Shown in pieces: positions 30,260-38,570 of a stretch of 64,000 bases of DNA. Location of the stretch: contig JACPUR010000037.1 of NCBI GenBank assembly GCA_016192135.1, positions 54,535-118,534 of the forward strand, read 5' to 3'. The stretch is from Candidatus Tectomicrobia bacterium (lineage in GTDB: Bacteria > UBA8248). Position 1 is the first letter of the stretch. The number at the start of each line of letters is the position of its first letter. The notes beneath the pieces are model-generated. The model saw nothing but the letters and a program-made list of their open reading frames with translations. It did not search any database and was not told where the DNA came from. A program made the translations under genes and the position numbers.

Positions 30260-31500
30260 AGCGGAATCTCCCGGCCCGGGTCCCCTCCCCTCTGGAGGCT
30301 CAGCATGAGGGCCAGGTACTCCCGGAGGTGGCGGGTCACCAGGAAGTTGTCGCGCACGAAGCCGTGGGCCTGGGCGGCCATGCGCGCGTAGAGGCGGGGG
30401 TGCTGCAAGAGATAGCGGATGCGCAGGGCCGCCCCCTCGGGGGTGTTCACGAGGAAGCCCGTGTGGAAGTCGTGCACCTGGAGGCGGATGCCGCCCGTGT
30501 CCCCGCCGATGACGGGCTTGCCCTTCCACAAGCCCTCGGTGACGGTGAGGCCGAAGCCCTCGCGGGTGGATTTCTGGATGATGACGAAGGAGGCCCGCTG
30601 CAGGGCGTTGATGGTCAGGTGGGCGTCCGGGGCCAGGCTGAGCACATGGATGTCCGGGTCGTCCCCGGCGCAGGCCCGCACCTCGCCGAACATGCGTCCG
30701 CCCTCGGGGTCGTCCGCCGCGCCGCCCCCCGCCAGCACGAGCTGGGGACGGGGCCGGGTGCGGAGCATCCGGAAGGCCCGGATGACGCCGATGGGATCCT
30801 TGAAGCGGTCGAAGCGGGACACCTGCGTGAGGATGGGCCGCTTCGGGTCCAGCTGGAACCTGTCGAGCGCCGCCCGGATGTCCGCCTCCGTCAGGGGGCG
30901 GTTCTTGTCGCTCAGGGGATCGATGCTGGGCGCGATGAGGAACTGCGGGTGGGGCAGCGCCCGCGCGAACTGCGGCATGGAGAAGATGCTGGCGTCGTAC
31001 TTTCCGGCGATGGGCTCCAGCCACCGCCACACGGCGCGGTGGGGGCGGCTCGCGTCCACGTGGCAGCGCCACACCCATTTCCCCCGGCGCTCCGGGCACT
31101 TCGCGATCAGCCCGGCCGGCTGGGGGTCGTGGATGAAGACGAAGTCCGCCTCGCAGAGCCTCTCGCGCAGCGCCTGGGCGTTCCGCTCCGTCACGTCGTC
31201 GTAGGCGGCGATGTCCCCTGAGGTGAAGTCCTCCTGGAAGCCCTGGAGGCCGTTGTGGATCTTCTTGGTGGCCTGGAAGAAGGCGTCGTTGCCGACGATG
31301 ACCTCCCAGGACACCTCGAGGCCCAGGTCGCTCATTAGGGGGGTGAGCCACGCCAGTATCTCGGCCACCCCGCCGCCGTAGCGCGTCGAGTTCACGTGGA
31401 CGACCTTCCGCCCCTGCAGGCCCTCGGCGAGCTGGTGGAGCTGCGAGATGCTCTCCTGGCCCACCACCTTCGCGTAGGAGGAGATCCGCATCTCCCTCAT
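30256..31500 (-). CDS. treT: TreT-like trehalose glycosyltransferring synthase (GT4)
   Basis: A 414-residue GT-B glycosyltransferase resembling TreT, which couples NDP-glucose and glucose to trehalose. Features: VVHVNSTRYGGGVAEILAWL near the N-terminus, HDPQPAGLI, WRCHVDASRP, LTQVSRFDRFKDPIGVI, and the donor-site EGFGLTVTEGLWKGKPVIGG with its glutamates. The stretch APSIDPLSDKNRPL is also family-like. The ATG overlaps the stop of the DUF5752 gene (ATGA), with a possible alternative ATG three codons later. Context supports compatible-solute or storage sugar synthesis. The true acceptor is not proven. Confidence 0.85.
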   Translation of the reverse strand: MREMRISSYAKVVGQESISQLHQLAEGLQGRKVVHVNSTRYGGGVAEILAWLTPLMSDLGLEVSWEVIVGNDAFFQATKKIHNGLQGFQEDFTSGDIAAYDDVTERNAQALRERLCEADFVFIHDPQPAGLIAKCPERRGKWVWRCHVDASRPHRAVWRWLEPIAGKYDASIFSMPQFARALPHPQFLIAPSIDPLSDKNRPLTEADIRAALDRFQLDPKRPILTQVSRFDRFKDPIGVIRAFRMLRTRPRPQLVLAGGGAADDPEGGRMFGEVRACAGDDPDIHVLSLAPDAHLTINALQRASFVIIQKSTREGFGLTVTEGLWKGKPVIGGDTGGIRLQVHDFHTGFLVNTPEGAALRIRYLLQHPRLYARMAAQAHGFVRDNFLVTRHLREYLALMLSLQRGGDPGREIPL

Positions 31501-32162
31501 GCCTCCGCTCCGCCGCCGATGACCCCGCGGGCGCGCCGGATCATCTCCTGCTTCAGGTCCCGCAGGTTGAAGAACTGCACGTCCACCCCGGCCAGCGCCC
31601 CGGCCAGCCGCCGCCCCAGCTCCCCCTGCGCCTGGAGCCAGTCCGAGAAATCGTCCGGCCCCTGATGACGGGACCGGCCCTCGACGAAGTGGAAGTACAG
31701 GCTCCGGCGGGTCATCTTGCGGAGGGCGCCGAGGATGTCCTCCGGCCTCCCGATGCGCATCCCCGTATCGAACACCACGATGGACGCCTGCATGAAGTAG
31801 AAGCCCTTGCCCCAGGGCACCGAGGGGAGATGCTCGATCTCCGCGAGGCGCTCCTCCAGGATATCGAGGATGTCCGCGCGGAGGCTCTCGATGGAGGAGG
31901 CCGCGAACGGATCCAGGTTGGCGAGGCGCTCGGCCAGGATCTGGTCGCCCAGGGAGCGGTAGGCCCAGGCGGCGAAGTCGTTGGTGAACTCGGGCTCGTC
32001 GAAGCCGGGCCGGATCAGGCGCTCGATGGTGTGATGGTAGATGCTCTTGTCGGAGCAGCGGCCCGTCCGGTCGCGCAGCTCGCGAAGGTTGACGGCCGAG
32101 GGCAGGCCGTCCATCCGCACGATCAAGGCGCAGGATTTGACCTCGAACGGGCCGGCTGCCAT
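31497..32162 (-). CDS. DUF5752 family protein with internal duplication
   Basis: A 221-residue soluble protein of unknown function, recognised as DUF5752, a family I recall beside trehalose glycosyltransferases. It seems built from two related halves. Residues about 6-105 contain LRELRDR, SIYHHT, NDFAAW and IESLRADIL. Residues about 121-212 contain LGALRKM, SLYFHF, DDFSDW and NLRDLKQEM in the same order. VPWGKGFYFMQASIVVFDTG links them. ATG 32162 is chosen over 32189 because GGAGGGA lies about six bases upstream. It is the first gene of the DUF5752-treT-otsB operon. Confidence 0.8.
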   Translation of the reverse strand: MAAGPFEVKSCALIVRMDGLPSAVNLRELRDRTGRCSDKSIYHHTIERLIRPGFDEPEFTNDFAAWAYRSLGDQILAERLANLDPFAASSIESLRADILDILEERLAEIEHLPSVPWGKGFYFMQASIVVFDTGMRIGRPEDILGALRKMTRRSLYFHFVEGRSRHQGPDDFSDWLQAQGELGRRLAGALAGVDVQFFNLRDLKQEMIRRARGVIGGGAEA

Positions 32163-32442
32163 CCCGGTCCCTCCAACCGGCGGCGTCATGGAGGCGGTGG
32201 CGGAACGAGAAGAAAACCTTTTCTTCGCCCGGCCGGAGGCCGGTGGACGAGCCGACCCTCATCCTGACACATGGCGGCGCTTTTTTACACCCCCTTTGAT
32301 CCCGCACCCTCCACCCGCTAAAATATCCGTGATTCGGCCTTTTAAGCCCGCCCGGCGCGGTTCCGCCTCTCTCGTCAGGATGACCGCCTCTCCTGGGGGA
32401 TGCCCGCCGCCGGACCTCCCGCTCCCCGCCCAAGGAATGATG
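32163..32442. other. Divergent control region between trehalose operon and MscS gene
   Basis: About 280 bases. It holds an 18-bp palindrome, GAAGAAAA / TTTTCTTC around a CC centre (32209-32226), close to the DUF5752 start, and a promoter for the channel gene. Both outward genes are of an osmotic-stress type, so shared control is plausible. No clear minus-strand promoter was found. Confidence 0.5.
32296..32324 (+). promoter_or_regulatory. Sigma-70-like promoter for the MscS-type channel gene
   Basis: TTGATC (32296-32301) and TAAAAT (32319-32324) with a 17-base spacer. It faces the channel gene, whose likely ATG is about 120 bases downstream. Confidence 0.55.
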
Positions 32443-34740
32443 ATGCCCCGGACGATACGCCTGACGCTCAATTCTCTCGCCCTCGGGCTCGCCTGCGCCG
32501 CCGGGCTGGCGCTGTGCCTGCCGGAAGGGGCCCTCGCGGCGCCGGCGTCCTCCCCGCCCGCGGAAGGGATCCAGCGGCAGGAGATCGAGTCGCTCATCCG
32601 GCGCATCGAGAACCCCAAGGAGCGGGAGGCCCTCGTCCGCCAGCTCCGCCTCCTCCTCGGCGCCCAGCGCGGGGAGGCGCCCCCGGCGCCCCCGAAAGAA
32701 GATACCTCCTCCTTCGACCATTTCTTCGCCGAGACGGTGCAACGGCTGAACCAGACCGTCCGGGAGACCCTGGCCTCCTTCGAGATGGTGCCCGAGAAGC
32801 TGGCCCGCATCCCGGAGCGGTGGGAAGAAGCCTTCTCCCGCCACGGCGGGCTGCAGGCGGGCCTGCGGTTCCTCGTCGCGCTGGCCGCGGCCCTCGCCTT
32901 CCTGGCCGCCGCCCGGTTCCTCCTGCGGAGGCTCCTGCCCAAGCCCTCGGGCGACGGGACGGGCCACGGCTGGTTCTTCCGCGTCCTGGCGGCCCTCAGG
33001 GAGTGGCTGGAGCGGGTCCTCCCGGCCGGGGCCCTGCTGGCCGGGGGCTCCCTTCTCGTGGTGCTCCTCGGCCTGGGGCGGACGGAGGAGGGCCTCCTCC
33101 TCATCTTCCTCTGGGCCGTCTTCCTGCAGCTGTTCCTGCAGGGGGCGGTGGCGGCCTTCCTGGCGCCCGAGCGGCCGGGATGGCGGCCCGTGCCGGTAGA
33201 AGACGAAACGGCCGTCTACTTCTCCCTCTGGTCCAACCGTTTCATCCTCGTGGGGGTGTGGGGGGAGGCGCTCGCCCAGGTGTGCCGCGCCCTGGACCTG
33301 GGGCCGGAGCTCCCTCTCCTCGTCTCCCACGCCTACCGCTTCATCCTCCTGCTCCAGATCCTCGTGATGGTGTTCCAGCAGCGCGACCGGGCGCGCGCCT
33401 TCCTCTCGCTCCGGGAGCCGGAGAACGCCCCGGGCCCGGTCCGCGTCGCCGTCCACGCCTGGAACATCGCCGCCGCCCGCTGGCACCTCATCGCGGTCCC
33501 CTATTTCGTGATCTTCTACCTGTTCTGGACGGGAGGCTCCCGGGCCCGGCTCCGCCTGCTCATCGAGGCCACCGTCCTCACCGTCGTCATCGCCGCGGCG
33601 GCCCTCGCCTTGAGCCGGCTGGCCCAGCTCGGCACCCGGCGCCTGTTCGCCGTGAACGAGCGCCTCCGCCGGCTCGTGCCCGGCATCGAGTACCGGGTGA
33701 ACCTCTACACCCCGGTCATCACAACCGCCCTGGTCGTCCTCGTCTGGGCCGGGGCCGCGCTCCTCATCCTGGACGCCTGGGGCGTGCCCACGCTGGCCCT
33801 CCTCTTCTCCCGGGCCGGGCTGGCCCTCCTCGGAAGCCTCCTCGGCATCGCCCTGACCACCGCCGTCGCCGCCCTTCTCATCGAGGCGGCCCGCGCCGCC
33901 CTGGAGTACTTCCTCACCGGGCGGAGGCGGGCGGACGGCACGCCCCGCATCCCCACGCCGCAGCAGCGCACCCTCCTCCCGCTCGCCTTCTCGGTCTTCA
34001 AGTGGGCCGTCATCGTGGGCGCCTCGATCAGCATCATGGCCAACGTGGGGGTGAACGTGGCCCCCATCCTGGCCGGCGCCGGCATCATCGGCCTGGCGGT
34101 GGGCTTCGGGGCCCAGTCCCTCGTCAAGGACGTGATCACCGGCGTCTTCATGCTCCTCGAGAACAACATCGCCGTGGGGGACGTGGTGAAGGTGAAGGAC
34201 ATCGGCGGCTTCGTCGAGGGCTTCAACCTGCGCTCGGTGCGCCTGCGGGACTACGACGGCAACGTGCACGTCATCCCCAACGGCTCCATCGACGTGGTGA
34301 CCAACTTCACCAAGGAGTTCAGCCAGGCCGTCTTCGAGATCGGGGTGGCCTACCGGGAGAACGTGGACGAGGTCATCGAGGTCATCCGGGAGGTCGCCGA
34401 GGGGATGCGCGCCGACCCCGAGTGGAGCTCCATGATCCTCGAGCCGGTAGAGATCGCCGGGCTCGACAAGTTCGCCGACTCGGCCGTCGTCATCAAGGGG
34501 CGCTTCAAGACCCGGCCCATCAAGCAGTGGTCCGTGCGGCGCGAGTTCTACCGCCGCATCAAGAACACCTTCGACGCCCGGGGCATCGAGATCCCCTTCC
34601 CCTACCGCACCCTCGCCTGGGCCCAGCCCAAGGGGGGCGAGGGAGGCTCGGGCGACGGCCAGAAAGCGGCCGGAGCGCCCTTCCCCGCCGCGACCGGAAA
34701 GGGCGAGCGCCCGCAGGAGGGCCGCAAGGAGGGGGCCTAG
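32443..34740 (+). CDS. Large MscS-family mechanosensitive ion channel
   Basis: A 765-residue channel of the extended MscS type. A signal peptide (residues about 1-33, ending GALAAP) precedes a periplasmic helical stretch (QRQEIESLIRRIENPKERE). About nine or ten membrane helices follow. The MscS core is AGAGIIGLAVGFGAQSLVKD with VITGVFMLLENNIAVGD and, in the beta domain, VIPNGSIDVVTNFTKEF. The C-terminus is a cytoplasmic alpha/beta domain with a Gly/Lys-rich tail. Such channels release solutes on osmotic downshock. ATG 32443 follows AAGGA at six bases; two adjacent in-frame ATGs at 32437 and 32440 are alternatives. Confidence 0.88.
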   Translation: MPRTIRLTLNSLALGLACAAGLALCLPEGALAAPASSPPAEGIQRQEIESLIRRIENPKEREALVRQLRLLLGAQRGEAPPAPPKEDTSSFDHFFAETVQRLNQTVRETLASFEMVPEKLARIPERWEEAFSRHGGLQAGLRFLVALAAALAFLAAARFLLRRLLPKPSGDGTGHGWFFRVLAALREWLERVLPAGALLAGGSLLVVLLGLGRTEEGLLLIFLWAVFLQLFLQGAVAAFLAPERPGWRPVPVEDETAVYFSLWSNRFILVGVWGEALAQVCRALDLGPELPLLVSHAYRFILLLQILVMVFQQRDRARAFLSLREPENAPGPVRVAVHAWNIAAARWHLIAVPYFVIFYLFWTGGSRARLRLLIEATVLTVVIAAAALALSRLAQLGTRRLFAVNERLRRLVPGIEYRVNLYTPVITTALVVLVWAGAALLILDAWGVPTLALLFSRAGLALLGSLLGIALTTAVAALLIEAARAALEYFLTGRRRADGTPRIPTPQQRTLLPLAFSVFKWAVIVGASISIMANVGVNVAPILAGAGIIGLAVGFGAQSLVKDVITGVFMLLENNIAVGDVVKVKDIGGFVEGFNLRSVRLRDYDGNVHVIPNGSIDVVTNFTKEFSQAVFEIGVAYRENVDEVIEVIREVAEGMRADPEWSSMILEPVEIAGLDKFADSAVVIKGRFKTRPIKQWSVRREFYRRIKNTFDARGIEIPFPYRTLAWAQPKGGEGGSGDGQKAAGAPFPAATGKGERPQEGRKEGA

Positions 34741-35210
34741 CCGCGCGACACAGCGCCCTCCCGACAGTCGACTGTCTTTCCCCCCTTTAAATGCTCTTTT
34801 TCCATTAATATCCGTTACTAACCGTTACTTCCCCCATTTGAAACTCTCTTCAAAACTCCTTTTTCATGCCCTTTTTCCCTCAATATCCCTTATTAACCGT
34901 GACAAAAGGGCCAGCGGCTTCCCGCTCTGCAGGGGCAGCCTTCCCCCCAAAAGGCGATGCCCGCCCTCGGGCAAGATACATCCATCCTCCCCTGAGCCAT
35001 TTACCGCAATTTCGCGCAAATCGCGCCATTTTCCGTCACGGGATGAATTTCGGGGGCCGTGCCCTCAATTCGGCATGCTTCGCCCCCTACAGACCCCCGC
35101 CCCCCCGCAAACCGCCGAACCCCCTCGCCCCGGCCCCAAAAATCGGATAAAATATTCCCCTATTTAGGACCGGGGCCTCCGGCCCCCCGACGAGGAAAGG
35201 GAGGATCCCC
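34741..35210. other. AT-rich intergenic island with a palindrome and a 38-bp direct repeat
   Basis: About 470 bases with no supported gene and much lower GC than the surroundings. It holds a perfect 14-bp palindrome GACAGTCGACTGTC (34763-34776) just after the channel gene. It also holds an imperfect direct repeat (34791-34828 and 34866-34903, about six differences in 38). A TAAAAT -10-like box lies at 35148-35153. A GC hairpin (GGGGCC/GGCCCC) lies near 35173-35187 in the likely leader of the next gene. Confidence 0.6.
34791..34903. repeat. Imperfect direct repeat, two 38-bp copies 75 bp apart
   Basis: Copy 1 (34791-34828) and copy 2 (34866-34903) both begin ATGC, contain CTTTTTCC and AATATCC, and end in TAACCGTTAC or TAACCGTGAC. 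The unit is rich in A, T and C-tracts. No coding potential was seen. It could be a pair of protein-binding sites or the remains of a mobile element. Confidence 0.6.
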
Positions 35211-35840
35211 ATGGCAGAGCCCGAGATCGCGGCCCAGATCGACACGCAGGAAGAGCTCCGCGCCCACTACGGCGAGGTCAACTACCGCGCCCGCCTGAAG
35301 CAGCTTCCCAAGCTGGAGAAGCACAGCAAGCGCTTCATCTCCCTCTCCCCCTTCTTCGTCCTCTCGACCGCGAGCGGCAAGGGCACCGACGCCTCCCCCC
35401 GGGGCGACGCCCCCGGCTTCGTGAAGATCCTGGACGACCGAACCCTCGCCATCCCCGACCGCCCCGGCAACAACCGGGTGGATTCCTTCTCCAACATCCT
35501 CGAGAACCCCAGCGTCGGCCTCCTCTTCCTCGTCCCCGGCATCAACGAGACCCTGCGCGTGAACGGCAGGGCCCGCATCACCACCGACCCGGCCGTCCTC
35601 GCCGGGCACGCCTTCCAGGGCAAGCTCCCGCGCTCGGTCATGCTGGTCGAGGTGGAGGAGGTCTTCCTCCACTGCGCCAAGGCCCTCATGCGCTCGAAGC
35701 TCTGGGACCCCGCCCGCCACGTGGACCGCAAGGACTTCCCCTCCATGGGCGAGTGCCTGGCCGAGCAGATCGGCGGCGGCCTCGATCCCAGGAAGGTCGA
35801 GGAGGAGGTCTTCGAGGGCTACCGGAAAAATCTGTACTGA
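35211..35840 (+). CDS. Pyridoxamine 5'-phosphate oxidase-family FMN-binding protein
   Basis: A 209-residue split-barrel flavoprotein of the PPOX type (MSMEG_1061-like). FFVLSTASGKGTDASPRGD and IPDRPGNNRVDSFSNILENP are typical of this group. VGLLFLVPGINETLRVNGRA follows. These proteins bind FMN or F420 and reduce or bind diverse small molecules; the substrate is unknown. GAGGAAAGGGAGG precedes the ATG. A strong terminator follows directly, so it is probably monocistronic. Confidence 0.82.
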   Translation: MAEPEIAAQIDTQEELRAHYGEVNYRARLKQLPKLEKHSKRFISLSPFFVLSTASGKGTDASPRGDAPGFVKILDDRTLAIPDRPGNNRVDSFSNILENPSVGLLFLVPGINETLRVNGRARITTDPAVLAGHAFQGKLPRSVMLVEVEEVFLHCAKALMRSKLWDPARHVDRKDFPSMGECLAEQIGGGLDPRKVEEEVFEGYRKNLY

Positions 35841-35862
35841 GAACCCAACAGCGCGAAAACGA

Positions 35863-35891
35863 GAGGCGCCCCGCAAGGGCGCCTCTTTTTT
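35863..35891 (+). terminator. Rho-independent terminator
   Basis: Perfect 9-bp stem GAGGCGCCC / GGGCGCCTC (35863-35871 with 35877-35885), loop CGCAA, followed by six T. It ends the PPOX-family gene. Confidence 0.9.
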
Positions 35892-35935
35892 GTCCATTCC
35901 CGGTGCACGGGGGGATCGAACCGGTGGCTTGCACG

Positions 35936-36094
35936 ATGCGCTTTAAAAGCGAGGACCAGATCGACCTGGAGGAGGGGTTGAAGGCGCTGGAGGCCATCAA
36001 GGCGGGGAAGGAAGTCCCCGTCCCCATCGAGGAGGCCCTCAAGCGCATCGGCTACAAGCCGCGCAAGAAGAAGGCCCGCGCCAAAAAGAAATAG
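35936..36094 (+). CDS. Small basic-tailed hypothetical protein
   Basis: A 52-residue protein: an acidic amphipathic N-terminal part (QIDLEEGLKALEAIKAGKEV), a middle VPIEEALKRIGYKP, and an all-basic tail RKKKARAKKK. Third codon positions are strongly G/C, as in true genes here. The ribosome-binding site is weak, and a GTG four codons upstream (35924) is an alternative start. I do not recognise a family. The tail suggests nucleic-acid contact, but that is a guess. Confidence 0.5.
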   Translation: MRFKSEDQIDLEEGLKALEAIKAGKEVPVPIEEALKRIGYKPRKKKARAKKK

Positions 36095-36207
36095 AAACCG
36101 CCTTGCGCCACAGGTATTCCTCCGATTCGACCCCTCGCATCGTTCGGACGCCCTGAGGGAAATTCGCCTCGTCCCCGGCGGTTTTTCCGCCCATCCGAAT
36201 TTCGGAC

Positions 36208-36245
36208 TTGACGGGGGATATGGGTGTATCTACACTTAAATGATG
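36208..36245 (+). promoter_or_regulatory. Promoter and candidate operator of the marR-like gene; probable leaderless start
   Basis: TTGACG (36208-36213), 17 bases, TACACT (36231-36236). The dyad GTGTA-TC-TACAC (36224-36235) covers the -10. The coding region begins with two consecutive ATGs (36240 and 36243), so transcription would start at about the second ATG. There is no room for a ribosome-binding site, implying a leaderless mRNA. Confidence 0.6.
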
Positions 36246-36653
36246 CGCGCCGCCATCGATCTCGCCGAATGCAGGGCGTGCCACTGCCTCGCCGCGCGCC
36301 GGCGGGCCCGGGCGATCACCCGGCTGTACGAGGAGAAGCTGCGCCCGCACGGCCTGCGCGCGACGCAGTTCTCCATCCTCGCCGCCCTGGCGTTGAAAGG
36401 ACGGGCGCCGATTGGGGAGCTCGCCCGGGTGCTCGGGCTCGAGCGCACCACCCTCACCCGGAGCGCGGCGCTGCTCGAGCGGAACGGCTGGATCGCCGCC
36501 GGCCCGTCCCGGGACGCGCGGGAGCGCCCCCTCCGCCTGACTCCGGCGGGGCGCCGGAAGCTCAAGGAGGCCTTCCCCGCCTGGAAGGAGGCGCAGGACC
36601 GCATCGGCCGGGAAGGCAAGCCGGGCACGGCGAAGAATCATGCGGCCCAATGA
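36240..36653 (+). CDS. MarR-family transcriptional regulator
   Basis: A 137-residue winged-helix repressor. The core is LRPHGLRATQFSILAALALK, then PIGELARVLGLERTTLTRSA, ALLERNGWI and the wing with DARERPLRLTPAGRRKL. Near the N-terminus ECRACHCLAARR holds three cysteines that could sense oxidants or metal, which is inference. The tandem ATGs at 36240/36243 sit directly after a promoter, so the mRNA may be leaderless. A palindrome over the -10 suggests autoregulation. It precedes a VOC-family gene by about 140 bases. Confidence 0.87.
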   Translation: MMRAAIDLAECRACHCLAARRRARAITRLYEEKLRPHGLRATQFSILAALALKGRAPIGELARVLGLERTTLTRSAALLERNGWIAAGPSRDARERPLRLTPAGRRKLKEAFPAWKEAQDRIGREGKPGTAKNHAAQ

Positions 36654-36794
36654 CCGCCTGAGGCGCGAAACCTGAAGGGTGCGGATTTATGATGTAGAAT
36701 GGCTTTTTCCGGAACATACGGCCCCAGCCTGACCCATATTGAGCTCTTCCGCCTCAACCCAATGCCGCCGAGATCATCGAAGAAGGAAGTCATC

Positions 36795-37274
36795 ATGGCC
36801 AAGCCCATCCCCGACGGATTCCACGCCGTGACGCCGACCCTGACTCTCGACGACGCCGCCCAGGCGCTCGACTTCTACAAGCGCGCCCTGGGCGCCCAAG
36901 AGCTGATGCGGATGCCCGGCCCCGGCGGCCGCATCATGCACGCCATGATCAAGCTCGGCGACTCCATCGTCATGATGGGCGATGAGTCCCCCGACATGCC
37001 CGAGTGCCGCTCGCCGAAATCCGCCGGCGCCCGCACGGCCGGGCTCTACGTGTACGTGCCCGACGCGGATGCCGCCTTCAAGCGCGCGGCGGACGCCGGG
37101 GCGAAGGTCGTACAGCCGCCGGCCGACATGTTCTGGGGAGACCGCGCCGCCACCATCGAGGACCCCTCCGGGCACCAGTGGACGCTGGCCACCCACCGGG
37201 AGGACCTCACGCCCGAGGAGATCGGCCGGCGCCAGAAGGAGTTCTTCGCCTCGATGAGCCAGCAGAAGGCGTAG
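36795..37274 (+). CDS. VOC-family protein (glyoxalase/bleomycin-resistance fold)
   Basis: A 159-residue vicinal-oxygen-chelate protein of the PhnB/YdcH-like kind. It has two beta-alpha-beta-beta-beta modules: TPTLTLDDAAQALDFYKRAL, then GGRIMHAMIKLGDSIVMMGD. The second module has TAGLYVYVPDADAAFKRAAD and WGDRAATIEDPSGHQWTLAT. Metal-ligand candidates are the His of FHAVTP or MHAMI and the Glu of IEDPSG. The substrate is unknown. ATG 36795 follows GAAGGAAG; longer in-frame openings to 36699 lack one. A weak TAGAAT box lies at 36695. Confidence 0.85.
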   Translation: MAKPIPDGFHAVTPTLTLDDAAQALDFYKRALGAQELMRMPGPGGRIMHAMIKLGDSIVMMGDESPDMPECRSPKSAGARTAGLYVYVPDADAAFKRAADAGAKVVQPPADMFWGDRAATIEDPSGHQWTLATHREDLTPEEIGRRQKEFFASMSQQKA

Positions 37275-37353
37275 GGTTATGCGTGAGGCCAGGTATTCTA
37301 GGTGCCGCCTTCTGCCCCCCTCGTGAGAGGGCAAGCCCGGGAAGGAACGGGAT

Positions 37354-38529
37354 ATGAGCCAAGTGAGATTGCTGGTCGGCACCCGCAAGGGCGCCTTCGT
37401 CCTGACCTCGGACGGGAAGCGCGGGCGCTGGGACGTGGCCGGCCCCCACTTCGGGGGCTGGGAGATCTACCACATGAAGGGCTCCCCGGCCGACCCGGAC
37501 CGACTGTACGCCTCCCAGACGAGCGCCTGGTTCGGCCAGATCATCCAGCGCTCGAGCGACGGCGGGAAGACCTGGGAGACGCCCGGCGGGGAGAAGATGC
37601 CCGACCCCTACGGCCCGCCCGCCGGGGTGAGCAATAAGTTCGTCTACGACACCTCCCCCGAGACCGGCAAGCCCCTCACCACGCACCAGTGGTACGACGG
37701 CACGCAGCACCCGTGGGAGTTCAAGCGGGTCTGGCACCTCGAGCCCTCCCTGACCGATCCGGACACGGTGTACGCCGGCGTGGAGGACGCTTCCCTCTTC
37801 CGCACGGCGGACGGCGGCCGCTCATGGCAGGAACTCCCCGGGCTGCGCGGCACGCAGGGGAACCTCTGGGCGCCGGGAGCGGGGGGCATGTGCTTGCACA
37901 CCATCCTGCTCGATCCGGGCAACCCCAAGCGGATATTCATCGCCATCTCGGCCGCGGGCGCCTTCCGGTCGGACGACGCCGGCCGGACGTGGCGGCCGGT
38001 GAACCGCGGGTTGAAGTCTCAATACATCCCAAACCCCGAGGCGGAGGTGGGCCACTGCGTCCACCGCATCGCCATGCACCCCTCTCGCCCCGGCGTCCTC
38101 TTCATGCAGAAACACTGGGACGTGATGCGCAGCGACGACGCGGGCGATTCGTGGCGGGAGGTGAGCGGGGATCTGCCCACCGACTTCGGTTTCCCCATCG
38201 AGGTCCACGCCCACGAGCCCGAGACCGTCTACGTCGTCCCCATCAAGAGCGACTCCGAGCACTATCCCCCCGAGGGCAAGCTGCGCGTCTACCGCAGCCG
38301 CTCGGGCGGGAACGAATGGGAGCCCCTCGCGAAGGGCCTGCCTCAGCGCGACTGCTACGTGAACGTGCTGCGCGACGCGATGGCCGTGGACAGGCTCGAC
38401 CCCTGCGGCGTCTACTTCGGAACGACCGGCGGGCAGGTCTACGCCTCGGCGGACGGCGGAGACAACTGGGCGCCCATCGTCCGGGACCTCCCGGCCGTGC
38501 TCTCGGTCGAAGCCCAGACGCTGCCGTGA
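37354..38529 (+). CDS. BNR/Asp-box repeat beta-propeller protein (sialidase-like fold)
   Basis: A 391-residue beta-propeller with five Asp-box motifs: [32 protein letters not shown] and SADGGDNW. It has no signal peptide, so it is probably cytoplasmic. Proteins of this group are often annotated exo-alpha-sialidase or glycosyl hydrolase, but the catalytic residues of true sialidases were not identified, so activity is unproven. GGAAGGAA precedes the ATG. Similar proteins tend, as I recall, to be encoded beside a MoaD/ThiS-like protein; here one is found two genes downstream. Confidence 0.85.
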   Translation: MSQVRLLVGTRKGAFVLTSDGKRGRWDVAGPHFGGWEIYHMKGSPADPDRLYASQTSAWFGQIIQRSSDGGKTWETPGGEKMPDPYGPPAGVSNKFVYDTSPETGKPLTTHQWYDGTQHPWEFKRVWHLEPSLTDPDTVYAGVEDASLFRTADGGRSWQELPGLRGTQGNLWAPGAGGMCLHTILLDPGNPKRIFIAISAAGAFRSDDAGRTWRPVNRGLKSQYIPNPEAEVGHCVHRIAMHPSRPGVLFMQKHWDVMRSDDAGDSWREVSGDLPTDFGFPIEVHAHEPETVYVVPIKSDSEHYPPEGKLRVYRSRSGGNEWEPLAKGLPQRDCYVNVLRDAMAVDRLDPCGVYFGTTGGQVYASADGGDNWAPIVRDLPAVLSVEAQTLP

Positions 38530-38570
38530 CCAATATGAAGATGGCGGGATGAATGAAGGAGGGAAAATCC

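Noticed and set aside
30256-34269. A single 1337-codon minus-strand frame through treT and beyond
   Set aside because: Only the last 414 codons are TreT-like. The rest is antisense to the MscS gene and crosses the DUF5752 gene in another frame, so it is an open-frame artefact.
34763-34776. Palindrome after the MscS gene as an intrinsic terminator
   Set aside because: The hairpin would have only a 5-bp stem around TCGA and three T after it, which is too weak. It is noted as a palindrome only.
37354-38529. Calling the BNR protein a true sialidase
   Set aside because: Only Asp-boxes are seen. The arginine triad and the Tyr/Glu nucleophile pair of sialidases could not be identified, and there is no signal peptide.
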